Assembly (NCBI GenBank): GCA_963705325.1
Contig: OY970069.1
Location: forward strand, 1,364,001 to 1,428,000
Direction of reading: 5' to 3'
Length of the DNA: 64,000 bases
Source: DATARH01 sp963705325
GTDB taxonomy: Bacteria; Pseudomonadota; Alphaproteobacteria; ATCC43930; CGMCC-115725
This document shows positions 27,738 to 36,118 of the stretch, piece after piece. The number at the start of each line of letters is the position of its first letter. Position 1 is the stretch's first letter. The notes below the pieces were generated by a model. It saw only the letters and a list, made by a program, of their open reading frames with translations, did no database searches and had not been told where the DNA came from. Both the position numbers and the translations under genes were made by a program.

Positions 27738-29504
27738 ATGATCAGCGATCCGATCGAATTCGAATTGTTCAAGAACGCGCTTTTCGGGGTCGCCGACGAG
27801 ATGGCGCTCACCGTGTTCCGCACGACCTATTCGGGCGTGCTCAAGGACAACATGGATTACTCGACCGCGATGTTCGACGGCGCCGGGGTGCTGGTGGCGC
27901 AGGGGCTGACGCTGCCCGGCCATCTCGGCTCGATGCCGACCGCGATGGCCTCGGTGCTGGAGACGTTTGGCGATGACATCCATCCCGGTGACGTCTTCAT
28001 CTTCAACGACCCGTTTCGCGGCGGCATGCATCTACCCGATGTGTTCGTGTTCAAGCCGATTTTCCGCGATGAAACACGGATCGCCTGGGCCTGCGCGGTA
28101 TGCCACCACACTGACGTTGGCGGCCGCGTGCCGGGCTCAAACGCCTCGGACTCGACCGAGATCTACCAGGAGGGGCTGCGCATCCCGCCGCTGAAGCTCT
28201 ACTCGCAGGGCGAGCGCAACGAGACGCTATTCTCCCTCATCGAGACCAATGTGCGGGTGCCGGTCAAGGTGTTCGGCGATCTACGCGCGCAGCTCGCCGC
28301 CTGCCACATCGCCGACGCGGCGTTGGTCGAGATGGCGGCGCGCTACGGCAACGCGAAGCTGCAGGCCTACATGACCGAGCTGGTCGACTACGCCGAGCGG
28401 ATGACGCGCGCCGCGCTGCGCGAACTGCCCGACGGGATCTACGACTTCCTCGACCACATCGACGATGACGGCATCGACGTCGGCGTGCCGATCCCGCTCA
28501 AGGTCACGATCACCAAGACCGGCGATACCATCAAAGCCGACTGGACGGGCACCGCGAAGCAGGTCAAGGGCGCGATCAACAACACGCTCAGCTACACCAA
28601 ATCGGCGACCTATTGCGGCATCCGCTCGATCTTGCCGCAAAACATTCCGACTAACGAGGGCGTGTTCCGGGCGATTTCGGTCGAGGCGCCGACGGGTACG
28701 ATCGCCAATATGGAACTGCCCGGCGCCTGCGCCGCGCGGGGGCTCACCGGCTTCCGCATGGTCGATTGCATGTTCGGCGCCCTGGCCAAGATGCTCCCCG
28801 ACCGGGTGTTCGCCGCGTCGGATGGCGGTAATACCGGCGTCTCGATCGGCGGCTGGGACAGCGCACGCAAGCCATTCATCTATGTCGATTTCACCTGTTG
28901 CGCCTGGGGCGGGCGGCCCGACGCCGACGGGCTCGACGGCAACTCGAACATCTACGCCAACATGGCTTCGCAACCGATCGAGGTGACCGAGACCGAGCAG
29001 CCGCTGCAGATCACCGCCTACGAATTCATCCAGGACGCGATGGGGCCGGGCAAATGGCGCGGCGGCGCGCCGTTTCGCCGCGAATACAAGCTGCTGGCCG
29101 ACGAGGCGATCCTCCAGGTGCGCTCTGACCGGCGCGACTTCCGCCCCTACGGGCTCTATGGCGGCGGGCCGGGCAAGCCGTCGATGAACTATCTGAACCC
29201 GGACGGGAACCCGGAGCCGCTGCCCTCGAAGCTGACGATGAATATGAAAAAGGGAGATTTGTTTCGCCACGAGGTCGCCGGCGCTGGCGGCTGGGGCGAT
29301 CCGTTCGACCGCGACCCGGCGCTGGTGCTGAAGGATGTCCGCAACGAGTTCGTCAGCGAGCGTGCGGCGCGCGAGGATTACGGCGTGGTCATCGCGGACG
29401 ATATGGTCGATGAGGCTGCAACCGCCGCCTTGCGCCGGCAGATGCGCGACCGCCGCAATTGGAACGAGCCCCCCACCTATAGCTGGGGCCTGGCCGCAAA
29501 ATGA
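27738..29504 (+). CDS. hydantoinase B / oxoprolinase family protein (HyuB-like)
   Basis: The 588-residue subunit is intact and typical: DPIEFELFKNALFGVADEMALTVFRTTYS at the start, then VAQGLTLPGHLGSMP, FNDPFRGGMHLPDV and VCHHTDVGGRVPGS with candidate metal-binding His/Asp residues, and the C-terminal RHEVAGAGGWGDPFDRDP. HyuA/HyuB pairs carry out ATP-dependent hydrolysis of hydantoins or 5-oxoproline, or acetone-type carboxylation. The ATG at 27738 has GAGG upstream. Its HyuA partner follows after a REP element, but in broken frames. Confidence 0.9.
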   Translation: MISDPIEFELFKNALFGVADEMALTVFRTTYSGVLKDNMDYSTAMFDGAGVLVAQGLTLPGHLGSMPTAMASVLETFGDDIHPGDVFIFNDPFRGGMHLPDVFVFKPIFRDETRIAWACAVCHHTDVGGRVPGSNASDSTEIYQEGLRIPPLKLYSQGERNETLFSLIETNVRVPVKVFGDLRAQLAACHIADAALVEMAARYGNAKLQAYMTELVDYAERMTRAALRELPDGIYDFLDHIDDDGIDVGVPIPLKVTITKTGDTIKADWTGTAKQVKGAINNTLSYTKSATYCGIRSILPQNIPTNEGVFRAISVEAPTGTIANMELPGACAARGLTGFRMVDCMFGALAKMLPDRVFAASDGGNTGVSIGGWDSARKPFIYVDFTCCAWGGRPDADGLDGNSNIYANMASQPIEVTETEQPLQITAYEFIQDAMGPGKWRGGAPFRREYKLLADEAILQVRSDRRDFRPYGLYGGGPGKPSMNYLNPDGNPEPLPSKLTMNMKKGDLFRHEVAGAGGWGDPFDRDPALVLKDVRNEFVSERAAREDYGVVIADDMVDEAATAALRRQMRDRRNWNEPPTYSWGLAAK

Positions 29505-29507
29505 CCG

Positions 29508-29597
29508 GTCATTGCGAGGAGCGCAGAGCGCGACGCTGCAATCTCGCACGGAGGAGCTTCCTGCGGATTGAGATTGCTTCGCTGCGCTCGCAATGAC
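29508..29597. repeat. REP-like palindromic element, family 1, copy 2
   Basis: A 90-base palindrome runs from GTCATTGCGAG to CTCGCAATGAC. It fills the gap between the hyuB stop (29504) and the start of hyuA; an ATG at 29593 lies inside its last bases. Confidence 0.9.
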
Positions 29598-31698
29598 AAT
29601 GACCAAGACCTTCCGCGCCGGGGTCGATATCGGCGGCACCTTTACCGACATCGTCCTGCTCGGGGACGACGGCGAGCGGTACACCAAAAAGGTGTCCTCG
29701 ACCGTTGACGACTATGCCCGCGCCATCGTCGACGGGTTGTCGAGCCTGCTGGAAGAGGTCGGCGGCGGGCGGCATCGTCGAACTGCTGCACGGCACCACG
29801 GTCGCCTCGAACGCGATCCTCGAGCACAAGGGCGCCAAGACCGGGCTCATCACCACGCGAGGGCTTCCGCGACGTGCTGGAAATCCGCAATTTGCGCATG
29901 CCGCGGCTCTACGACATGAGCTGGACCAAGCCGCCGCCTTTGGTCGAGCGGCGTCTGGCGGGTCGAGGTCGACGAGCGGGTCAACGCGCAGGGCGAGATC
30001 GAGAAGCCGCTCGACGAAAAGAGCGTCGAGCGCGCGGTCGAATTCCTCATGGCGGAGGGGGTCGAGGCGATCGCGGTGTGCCTGCTGCACTCCTACCTCA
30101 ATCCGGCGCATGAGGAGCGGGTCAAGGAGATCGTGGCGCGGATGGCGCCGGCGACGACCTTGTGCATCAGCGCCGAGGTGCTGCCGGTGATCAACGAATA
30201 CGAGCGCACCTCGACGACCGTCATCAACGCCTATGTCCGGCCGATCGTCGAGCGCTACCTGTCGCGGCTGATCGGCGAGGTCCAGCGCATCGGCATCGAC
30301 GCGCCGCTCCTGCTGATGCAGTCGAATGGCGGGCTGACCACCGCGAAGGCTGCGGCGGCTGACGCCGATGCACATCATCGAGTCCGGGCCGGCGGCGGGC
30401 GTCGTCGGCGTCCAGGCGCTGACGCAGCGGATCGGCATCAAGAACGCGATCTCGTTCGACATGGGCGGCACCACCGCGAAGGCCTCGCTGATCGAGAACG
30501 GCGAGGTGACCCGCGCCACCGAGTACCAGGTCGGCGCCGGCATCGTGCTCGGCTCGCGGCTGCTGTCGGGCGCCGGCTATACGCTGAAGGTGCCGGCGAT
30601 CGACCTCGCCGAGGTCGGCGCCGGCGGCGGCTCGATCCTGTGGATCGACGCCGGCGGCGCGCTGCAGGTCGGGCCGCACAGCGCCGGCGCGTCGCCCGGC
30701 CCGGTCGCTACGACCAGGGCGGCACCGAGCCGACCGTCACCGACGCCAATCTCGTTCTCGGCTACCTCAATCCCGGCGCATCTGGTGGGCGGCGCGCTCA
30801 AGCTCAATGCCGAGAAGGCGCGCGCGGTCATCGCCGAGAAGATCGCCCGGCCGCTTGGGATGAGCGTCGAGGACGCCGCGCTATGGCGCGCATCTGATCG
30901 CCGCCTCGAACATGATCCGCGCGCTCAAAGCCGTGTCGAGCGAGCGCGGCCGCGATCCGCGCGAATATGCGCTGGTCGCCTTCGGCGGCAACGGCCCGAT
31001 CTTCGCCGCCGGGATGGCCGAGGAGATCGGCATCGCGCCGGGTGCTGATCCCGCCCTCGGCCGGGGTGTTCTCGTCGTTCGGGCTGCTCTACGCCGAGGT
31101 CGAATATTATTTCACCCGCACCCGCAAGCGGCTGTTGCGCGCGCGTCCAGCCGGCGGAGTTGCAGACCGTGCTCGACGGGCTCGAAGCCGAGGCGCGCGC
31201 CCGGCTCGAGCGAGGATGGGTTCGCCGCCGACCGGATCGAAATCCGCCGCATTGCCAGCCTGCATTACCAGGGGCAATCGTTCGAGCTGCGCGTGCCGGT
31301 GGCGGCCGGGCAGCTCGACATGGCCGCGCTCTCGGCATCGAGGAGGCCTTCGGGGTCGAGCACGAGCGCACCTACGGCCACCGCGCCGGGGCCGAGGAGC
31401 CGGTCGAACTGGTCAGCCTCGAAGTCATCGGCCGCGGCATCCCCGACAAGCCGCGCGCGGCCTCGGCCGCCGCCGCGAGCCTCGCGCCCGACATCGTCGA
31501 TCGCCGACGTCGGCCCGCCGCGCCTATTTCGGCCCGCGCCAGGGCTGGCTGGAGGCGCGAGTCGTCAACCGCAGCGACCTCAAAACGCCGCACGCCGGCC
31601 CCTGCATCGTCGAGGAATACGACGCAACCTGCCTGGTACCGCCGGGCTGGACGGCGCGGCTCGACGAGTTCGGCAACATCGAGCTGACACGCCTCTAG
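29593..31698 (+). pseudogene. hydantoinase A / oxoprolinase family protein (HyuA-like), about 12 frame changes
   Basis: The whole HyuA sequence can be followed, but only by changing frame about every 175 bases. Conserved pieces in order are DIGGTFTD, LLHGTTVASNAILEHKGAKT, FRDVLEIRNLRMP, LLMQSNGGLTTAKA, PMHIIESGPAAGV, SFDMGGTTAKA, YDQGGTEPTVTDANL, ALVAFGGNGP, VLIPPSAGVFSSFG and CIVEEYDATCLVPPGW. I count 13 segments; most changes equal one inserted base, for example extra bases near 29867, 29958 and 30777. No segment carries an in-frame stop. Taken literally the gene is broken; with its partner intact, sequence error is as likely as decay. A second possible start is ATG 29599. Confidence 0.85.
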
Positions 31699-31723
31699 CG
31701 ACGGCGAGACAATCTGTGAGCAT

Positions 31724-32080
31724 CTAGAAGTCTGGGTACAGACGGGCCTTGATTGCCTGTAGCTGCGCGATCACGCCAGGGTCGGTGATCTTGGTGAATC
31801 GCGGTACTTCCTCTCCGCTGCTCAGCCTGGCTGGCTTGTAGAACATCCCGAGCGGGCGGAGGTCGAACATCCCGCCATTCCGGTAGGCATACGCGGCTTC
31901 GTATAGCGGCCGGTAGACCTGCATGAACGCATCGTCGGGACGGCAATCGTCCTCGGTGTGATGGCCGACCCCATAGATGTAATAGGCATAGTTGTTCAGC
32001 GGCCCCTTCGGGTCGTGCTTGTAGTGATAATAGAAGCCCGGCTCGGGCCGTTTTGCCGGCGGCGGCACGTCATATGCCAT
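31724..32080 (-). CDS. DUF1653-like protein
   Basis: The 118-residue protein resembles DUF1653 domains: YYHYKHDPKGPLNNYAYYIYGVGHHTEDDCRPDDAFMQVYRPLYE, then FDLRPLGMFYKPARLSSGEEVPRFTKI. It has no signal or membrane segment. The domain's role is unknown. The ATG at 32080 has GAGG upstream; an in-frame extension upstream is Ser/Cys-rich and not convincing. It is convergent with hyuA. Confidence 0.75.
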   Translation of the reverse strand: MAYDVPPPAKRPEPGFYYHYKHDPKGPLNNYAYYIYGVGHHTEDDCRPDDAFMQVYRPLYEAAYAYRNGGMFDLRPLGMFYKPARLSSGEEVPRFTKITDPGVIAQLQAIKARLYPDF

Positions 32081-32304
32081 TGCATCCTCGCTGCTCGCAC
32101 AGCAGCAGGTTGACGGCGGCAGAGGGCTTTTGAAAACAGAAAACGCGACCGTTCGCGATATGTGCGCGGTTCGTACCGGTTGCGTTTCGGCTGAGACCGC
32201 AAATCTCGTTGAGTTCTGTTTTGCTGTCAATTGGGCCAATTGTCGCAGCCCGCGATCCACCCGACGGACCCGGATTTCCACGTCCGGAGCGAGATTCGCG
32301 CGAG

Positions 32305-32355
32305 ACCCCGGCTTTCGCCGGGGTGGCGGGTTAGCAAGCTTGCTATCCCGCCACC
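32305..32355 (-). terminator. double stem-loop at the end of the NHL-propeller gene
   Basis: Two adjacent dyads are present. GGTGGCGGG (32322-32330) pairs with CCCGCCACC (32347-32355) around a TAGCAAGCTTGCTA core, and ACCCCGGC (32305-32312) pairs with GCCGGGGT (32317-32324) around TTTC. The first includes the stop codon of the gene. There is no U-tract, so it may be a REP-type element or a processing/stability structure rather than a classic intrinsic terminator. Confidence 0.45.
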
Positions 32356-33308
32356 TTGACCAGCTTGTGGATCACCCGGCGCGTTTTGGGCGCGTCGCCC
32401 TTGGCGAAGCGCGACCAGGAGCGGCCGGAGAGTTCGCCGACATAGATGCTGCCGGTGCTGTCAACGGCGATGCCGTGCGGCGAGGTGAAGCCGCCAGCGA
32501 ACATGCCGCCCGGCGTCTTGCCGAGCCGCGCCATCACCTCGTGGTTTTTGGTGGTGTGGATGCTGACGCGCGGGCCGATATTGGGCCACTCGCGGTTGAT
32601 CTCGCCGGCCGGGCCGCCCTCGCCGATATAGCAGAGCGGGCTGTGCCCCTTGGCCAGGCACATGCCGTTCGGTCGGTGCAGGTAGTTCCACTGCGTCTCC
32701 CACTTGCCGTCGCCATTGAAGATCTGGACACGGTGGTTCTCGCGGTCGGCGACGTAGATCCAGCCGTCCGGGTCGCAGCAGATGTTGTGCGGGATGTTGA
32801 ACTGGCCGGGGTCGGTGCCCGGCTCGCCCCACGACGACAAGAGCTTGCCGCCCGGCGTGTATTTGTGGATGCGGGCGTTGCCGTAACCATCAGAGATGTA
32901 CAGGAAGTCGCCCTGCGGCGACAAAGCCGTATGGGTGCAGCGGTGGAACGGCACTCCGCTCATGTAGGGCGACGGCTTGCCGGGCACGCCGAGGGTCAGC
33001 AGCACCTTGCCGTCGAGGGTGCAGTGGCGGACGGTGTGGTCGGCGTCGTCGGTCAGCCAGATCGTGTCGTCGGGTGCGACATGGACGCCGTGCGGCCGCG
33101 GAAACAACCCCTCGCCCCAGGTGCGCAGCAGGTTGCCGTCTTTGTCGAACACCGCGACCGGATGGTCGCCGCGATTGAAGGCGTAGACATTGTCCTTGCT
33201 GTCGACCCCGACCGCGGCGCAGTCGCCGAGCACGATGTCGTCGGGGATTTTCGCCCAGTCCTCGTGGACCTCGAAGGTGTACTCACCCCCGCCGAGCCGA
33301 ACCGCCAT
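32343..33308 (-). CDS. NHL-repeat six-bladed beta-propeller protein
   Basis: The 321-residue protein consists of NHL-type blades: recurring V-D-x-x-G-x-I-Y-V-x-D and H-G-V-x-V-x-P-D-D-x-I-W-L-T-D motifs, for example FPRPHGVHVAPDDTIWLTD and FNIPHNICCDPDGWIYVAD. No signal peptide is visible. Proteins of this shape include lyase-like peptidylglycine enzymes, streptogramin lyase and SMP-30-type lactonases, so the activity is uncertain. GGAGGAAGG precedes the ATG at 33308; the longer upstream frame was rejected. It is divergent from the FKBP gene, 84 bases away. Confidence 0.82.
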   Translation of the reverse strand: MAVRLGGGEYTFEVHEDWAKIPDDIVLGDCAAVGVDSKDNVYAFNRGDHPVAVFDKDGNLLRTWGEGLFPRPHGVHVAPDDTIWLTDDADHTVRHCTLDGKVLLTLGVPGKPSPYMSGVPFHRCTHTALSPQGDFLYISDGYGNARIHKYTPGGKLLSSWGEPGTDPGQFNIPHNICCDPDGWIYVADRENHRVQIFNGDGKWETQWNYLHRPNGMCLAKGHSPLCYIGEGGPAGEINREWPNIGPRVSIHTTKNHEVMARLGKTPGGMFAGGFTSPHGIAVDSTGSIYVGELSGRSWSRFAKGDAPKTRRVIHKLVKVAG

Positions 33309-33392
33309 CGCCTTCCTCCCATCGCTGTTATCGGCATCATAGGCGGCGCGTGCCGTCTCGACTATTCTGGTCCGAACAATACGGAGACAATC

Positions 33393-33744
33393 ATGCCAGC
33401 ACTTCCCAGCGGCCTCATCTACACCGATACCGAGGTCGGCAGCGGCGATGAAGCCGTTTCCGGCAAGAGCGTGTCGGTGCATTACAGCCGGCTGGCTGCA
33501 GGAGCCGGGAGGGCAAAAGGGCAAGAAGTTCGACAGCTCGCTCGATCGCGGCCAGCCGTTCGGATTTCGCTTGGGCGGCGGTCAGGTGATCAAGGGCTGG
33601 GACGAAGGGGTGGCGGGCATGAAGGTCGGCGGCAAGCGCACGCTGATCATCCCCTCCGAACTCGGCTATGGCGCGCGCGGCGCGGGCGGGGTCATCCCAC
33701 CCAACGCGATTTTGATTTTCGAGGTCGAACTGCTGGGGGTTTAG
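33393..33744 (+). pseudogene. FKBP-type peptidyl-prolyl isomerase with one frame change
   Basis: The first 32 codons (GLIYTDTEVGSGDEAVSGKSVSVHYS) are in one frame. The rest (GWLQEPGGQKGKKFDSSLDRGQPFGFRLG through GVIPPNAILIFEVELLGV) is in another, starting near 33488. Removing one C from AGCCGGC at about that point restores a complete FKBP domain of about 116 residues, with the canonical VHYSGWL, FDSS, GWDEG and LGYGARG motifs. The gene either lost function very recently or carries a single sequencing error. FKBPs are folding isomerases. Confidence 0.85.
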
Positions 33745-33907
33745 CCGCCGGCTCGACGACCTGCACCGCCTGATATTGCTGGAAATTAACAGGCGCTCGC
33801 ACCTCGGCTGTCGCCGCCACAGGCGGCGGAGCCAGAGTGCGATCGAGCGGATAATGCTCAGCATACAGAACAAATAGAGAACAACACGCCGTTGTCAAGA
33901 CGGCCAT
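33692..33907 (-). CDS. possible small protein, 71 residues, weak evidence
   Basis: This frame gives a short hydrophobic start (MAVLTTACCSLFVLYAEHY) and a Pro/Ala/Val-rich tail with a basic end, compatible with a small exported or membrane protein. It overlaps the 3' end of the FKBP gene on the opposite strand by 53 bases. Its first codons include the LexA-like box, so if the promoter there is used the message would start inside this frame. I cannot tell whether it is real. Confidence 0.25.
   Translation of the reverse strand: MAVLTTACCSLFVLYAEHYPLDRTLAPPPVAATAEVRAPVNFQQYQAVQVVEPAAKPPAVRPRKSKSRWVG
33868..33898 (-). promoter_or_regulatory. candidate LexA-controlled promoter, site 1
   Basis: GAAC-AAATAGA-GAAC (33868-33882) fits the alphaproteobacterial LexA site GTTC-N7-GTTC. 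On the minus strand TTGACA (33898-33893) lies 17 bases before ATTTGT (33875-33870), so the box covers the -10 region of a leftward promoter. Site 2 at 61817 has the same arrangement. Confidence 0.5.
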
Positions 33908-33971
33908 GCGGGTACGGCCAATCTTATTGTCATCCCAGGACGCGACGCACACGCAACCCCGGGGCTCATGG

Positions 33972-34006
33972 TAGCCGCCGCCAAATTCGTTATCGCGTGG
34001 CGGCTA
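33972..34006. repeat. stem-loop TAGCCGCC / GGCGGCTA
   Basis: TAGCCGCC at 33972-33979 pairs with GGCGGCTA at 33999-34006 around a 19-base loop. It lies in the gap between the FKBP gene and the hydratase fragment. Next to it (about 34030-34070) is a TTCCGGGTCCGTCGCTTCGC motif that looks like one arm of another dispersed repeat. No gene is seen between 33908 and 34078. Confidence 0.4.
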
Positions 34007-34078
34007 ACCTGCCGCAGTCGGTGTTCTTGGGTTCCGGGTCCGTCGCTTCGCGACACCCCCGAATGACAACCAGGAGAG

Positions 34079-34221
34079 CTACTCCCCCTTGAAGTTGGAC
34101 AGGCGGCGCTCGGCGTAGGCCTTGATACCCCCATCGAAGTCTTCGGTGCGGCGCGGCCAGTCCTGCTCGACCAGCTTGCGCCCGGTCGCCGCCTCGGCGG
34201 CCTCGACAAGAGCCCCGGCGC
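34079..34221 (-). pseudogene. C-terminal fragment of a second enoyl-CoA hydratase
   Basis: Read on the minus strand this piece gives about 45 codons ending KAYAERRLSNFKGE and TAG at 34079-34081. It is close to the last residues of the complete enoyl-CoA hydratase at 35208 (KAYSERRLPNFQGR), including VEAAEAAT, LVEQDW and RRTEDF. It starts directly after the TauD stop and has no start of its own. It is most likely the tail of a lost tandem paralogue. Confidence 0.8.
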
Positions 34222-35103
34222 TCAGCGGGGGCGGTCGCCACGCACCAGCATCCGATAGAGGCGGCGATGCTGGCTGTGATCGTAATCGAAGCCGGCCTTA
34301 TGCAACGAGGCGCGGTCGTCGATGATCAGCAGGTCGCCCTTCTGGTACTCGTGGGCATAGCAAAACTGCGGCTGCGTGATCTGGTCCGTCAATTCCTGGA
34401 GAAAATCCTGGGTTTCCTCGGGCGACAGGCCGGTGACCGTCTCGGTCTTGCCCTTGTGAAACCACACGGCCTTGGTGCCGGTATCCGGGTGGGTGCGGAC
34501 CAGGGGATGCACCGTCGGCGGTTTTGACGATTCGAGCTGGGCCTTCACGATATCCGGATTGCCCGTCTTCATCCGCGCGGTGCTGATCAGCGTGTTCGCG
34601 GTCTTCGCGCCGGCGATCTTCCGTTTCCAATCGTCGGGAAGCGCTTCGTAGGCCGCACGCGAGTTGCAGACCGATGTCGCGCCACCCTTATCCGGCACGG
34701 CCACCGCATAGAGCATGGTGAACTTGGGCGGCAATTCCTGGTTGGTGTGGTCGGTGTGCCAGGTGGCGTTGGCGCCGACTTTGGCCGGCTGCCCCTTGCT
34801 GTCGAGGTGGCGATTGTCGAGCACGCTGATCAACGGAAATCCGTCAACCAGATAGCGCCGGTTCTGATCTTCCATCAGCTCGCCGAAGATTTCGCCAGCG
34901 GCTTGCAGCTGGCCGGGGGTGAGATGCGCTTGCCCGCGAATCACCAGGACCACGTTGTCGACGGCCGCGTCATAGAGCTTCTTCCGCGTCGCAGCGTCGA
35001 TGGGCTGCGCCAGGTCAATACCCGTGACAATGGCGCCGATGTGCTCCTTGACCTTCGCGATCTTCATGGTCTGGGCGGGAAGCATCGACCCGACATCGTT
35101 CAT
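34222..35103 (-). CDS. TauD/TfdA-family Fe(II)/2-oxoglutarate-dependent dioxygenase
   Basis: The 293-residue protein has the iron facial triad pattern: H-x-D in TWHTDHTNQELPP and a distal His in YDHSQHRRLYRMLVRGD, with Arg residues following for 2-oxoglutarate. Other family features are ITGIDL-like VTGIDLAQPID near the N-terminus and ISVLDN. It would hydroxylate or cleave an organic substrate with O2 and 2-oxoglutarate in the cytosol; the substrate is not known. A GAGGAG site lies nine bases before the ATG at 35103. It is flanked by the enoyl-CoA hydratase gene upstream and a second hydratase tail downstream. Confidence 0.87.
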   Translation of the reverse strand: MNDVGSMLPAQTMKIAKVKEHIGAIVTGIDLAQPIDAATRKKLYDAAVDNVVLVIRGQAHLTPGQLQAAGEIFGELMEDQNRRYLVDGFPLISVLDNRHLDSKGQPAKVGANATWHTDHTNQELPPKFTMLYAVAVPDKGGATSVCNSRAAYEALPDDWKRKIAGAKTANTLISTARMKTGNPDIVKAQLESSKPPTVHPLVRTHPDTGTKAVWFHKGKTETVTGLSPEETQDFLQELTDQITQPQFCYAHEYQKGDLLIIDDRASLHKAGFDYDHSQHRRLYRMLVRGDRPR

Positions 35104-35207
35104 GATCTGGCTCCTCATATCCTGACCCGCAGATTGCCGCGGGTGCGTGTAGCATTCCGAAAAACCACTCTCGCCGATGCGATCGATCGAATGTTCGCAT
35201 CTGTAAA

Positions 35208-36005
35208 TTACCGCCCCTGGAAGTTGGGCAAGCGGCGCTCGCTGTAGGCCTTGATGCCCTCCTTGAAATCCTCGGTGCGGCGCAGCCAATCCTGCTCGAC
35301 CAGCTCGCGTTCGGTCGCCGCCTCGGCGGCGTCGGCAAAGCCGCGGCGCATCGTCTCGCGCGTCGCGAGCACCGCTAGCGGCGACGATTGCGCGATCTCC
35401 AGCGCCAAGGCTTGTGCGGCGGTGCGGACCTCGGCCTGCGGTACCAAAAGGTCGGCGAGGCCGATGCGCACCGCCTCGTCGCCGGGGATGCGGCGGCCGG
35501 TGTAGAACAAGAGCGCCGCCTGCTGCTCGCCGACGAGGCGCGGCAGCGTGTAGGTGAGGCCAAAGCCGGGGTGGAAGCCGAGCCGGTTGAAATTGGCGCT
35601 GAACCGCGCCTCGGTGCAGGTGACGCGGAAATCGGGCACCAGCGCCAGACCGAGCCCGCCGCCGACCGCGGGGCCCTGGATCGCGCCGACGATCGGCTTT
35701 TTGGCGCGGAACAGGCGGCTCGCCTCCTTGTAGAGATGCTTGCCGGCCCCGCTGCGACTGCCTTCGTTGACCGTGCCGGTATCCATGCGCTTGGAGAAAT
35801 CGGCGCCAGCGCAGAACGAGCGGCCCTCGGCGCAGAGCACGATGGAGCGGCAGGAATTGCTGGCGTCGAGCCGCTCGAACGCCTCGCCGATCTGGGCGAT
35901 CAGGTCGCTGTCGAAGAAATTATGCGGAGGCCGGCGGATTTCGACCGTCGCCACATTGCCGTCGAGGCTGACGCCGATATCGGTGTAGGTGCCGAGGTCG
36001 GTCAT
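35208..36005 (-). CDS. enoyl-CoA hydratase/isomerase family protein
   Basis: The 265-residue crotonase-fold protein has the oxyanion-hole segments SFCAGADFSKR and IQGPAVGGGLGLALVPDFRV and a C-terminal helical cap ending RRLPNFQGR. The usual catalytic Glu positions are partly replaced (ARFSANFNRLGFHPGFG), so hydratase, isomerase or hydrolase activity cannot be separated. AAGGAG precedes the ATG at 36005. It belongs to a minus-strand run of acyl-CoA genes. Confidence 0.87.
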   Translation of the reverse strand: MTDLGTYTDIGVSLDGNVATVEIRRPPHNFFDSDLIAQIGEAFERLDASNSCRSIVLCAEGRSFCAGADFSKRMDTGTVNEGSRSGAGKHLYKEASRLFRAKKPIVGAIQGPAVGGGLGLALVPDFRVTCTEARFSANFNRLGFHPGFGLTYTLPRLVGEQQAALLFYTGRRIPGDEAVRIGLADLLVPQAEVRTAAQALALEIAQSSPLAVLATRETMRRGFADAAEAATERELVEQDWLRRTEDFKEGIKAYSERRLPNFQGR

Positions 36006-36026
36006 GGGGTGCTCCTTGAACTTGGC

Positions 36027-36113
36027 GTCATTGCGAGCGGGGCGAAGCAATCTCGTGCCAGCTGGACGTTAACCCGATCGAGATTGCTTCGTCGCCGTGC
36101 TCCTCGCAATGAC
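36027..36113. repeat. REP-like palindromic element, family 1, copy 3
   Basis: An 87-base palindrome runs from GTCATTGCGAG to CTCGCAATGAC, with inner arms AAGCAATCTCG and CGAGATTGCTT. It fills the gap between the acyl-CoA synthetase stop and the enoyl-CoA hydratase start. Confidence 0.9.
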
Positions 36114-36118
36114 ACCTG

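Noticed and set aside
29593..31698. Programmed frameshifting in hyuA
   Set aside because: About a dozen shifts without slippery sites, and partly in different directions, cannot be programmed recoding.
33415..33864. Open frame antisense to FKBP downstream of the LexA-like promoter
   Set aside because: Its composition is that of an antisense shadow (Arg/Ser-rich); if the promoter is real, its product is more likely an RNA or the short frame at 33692.
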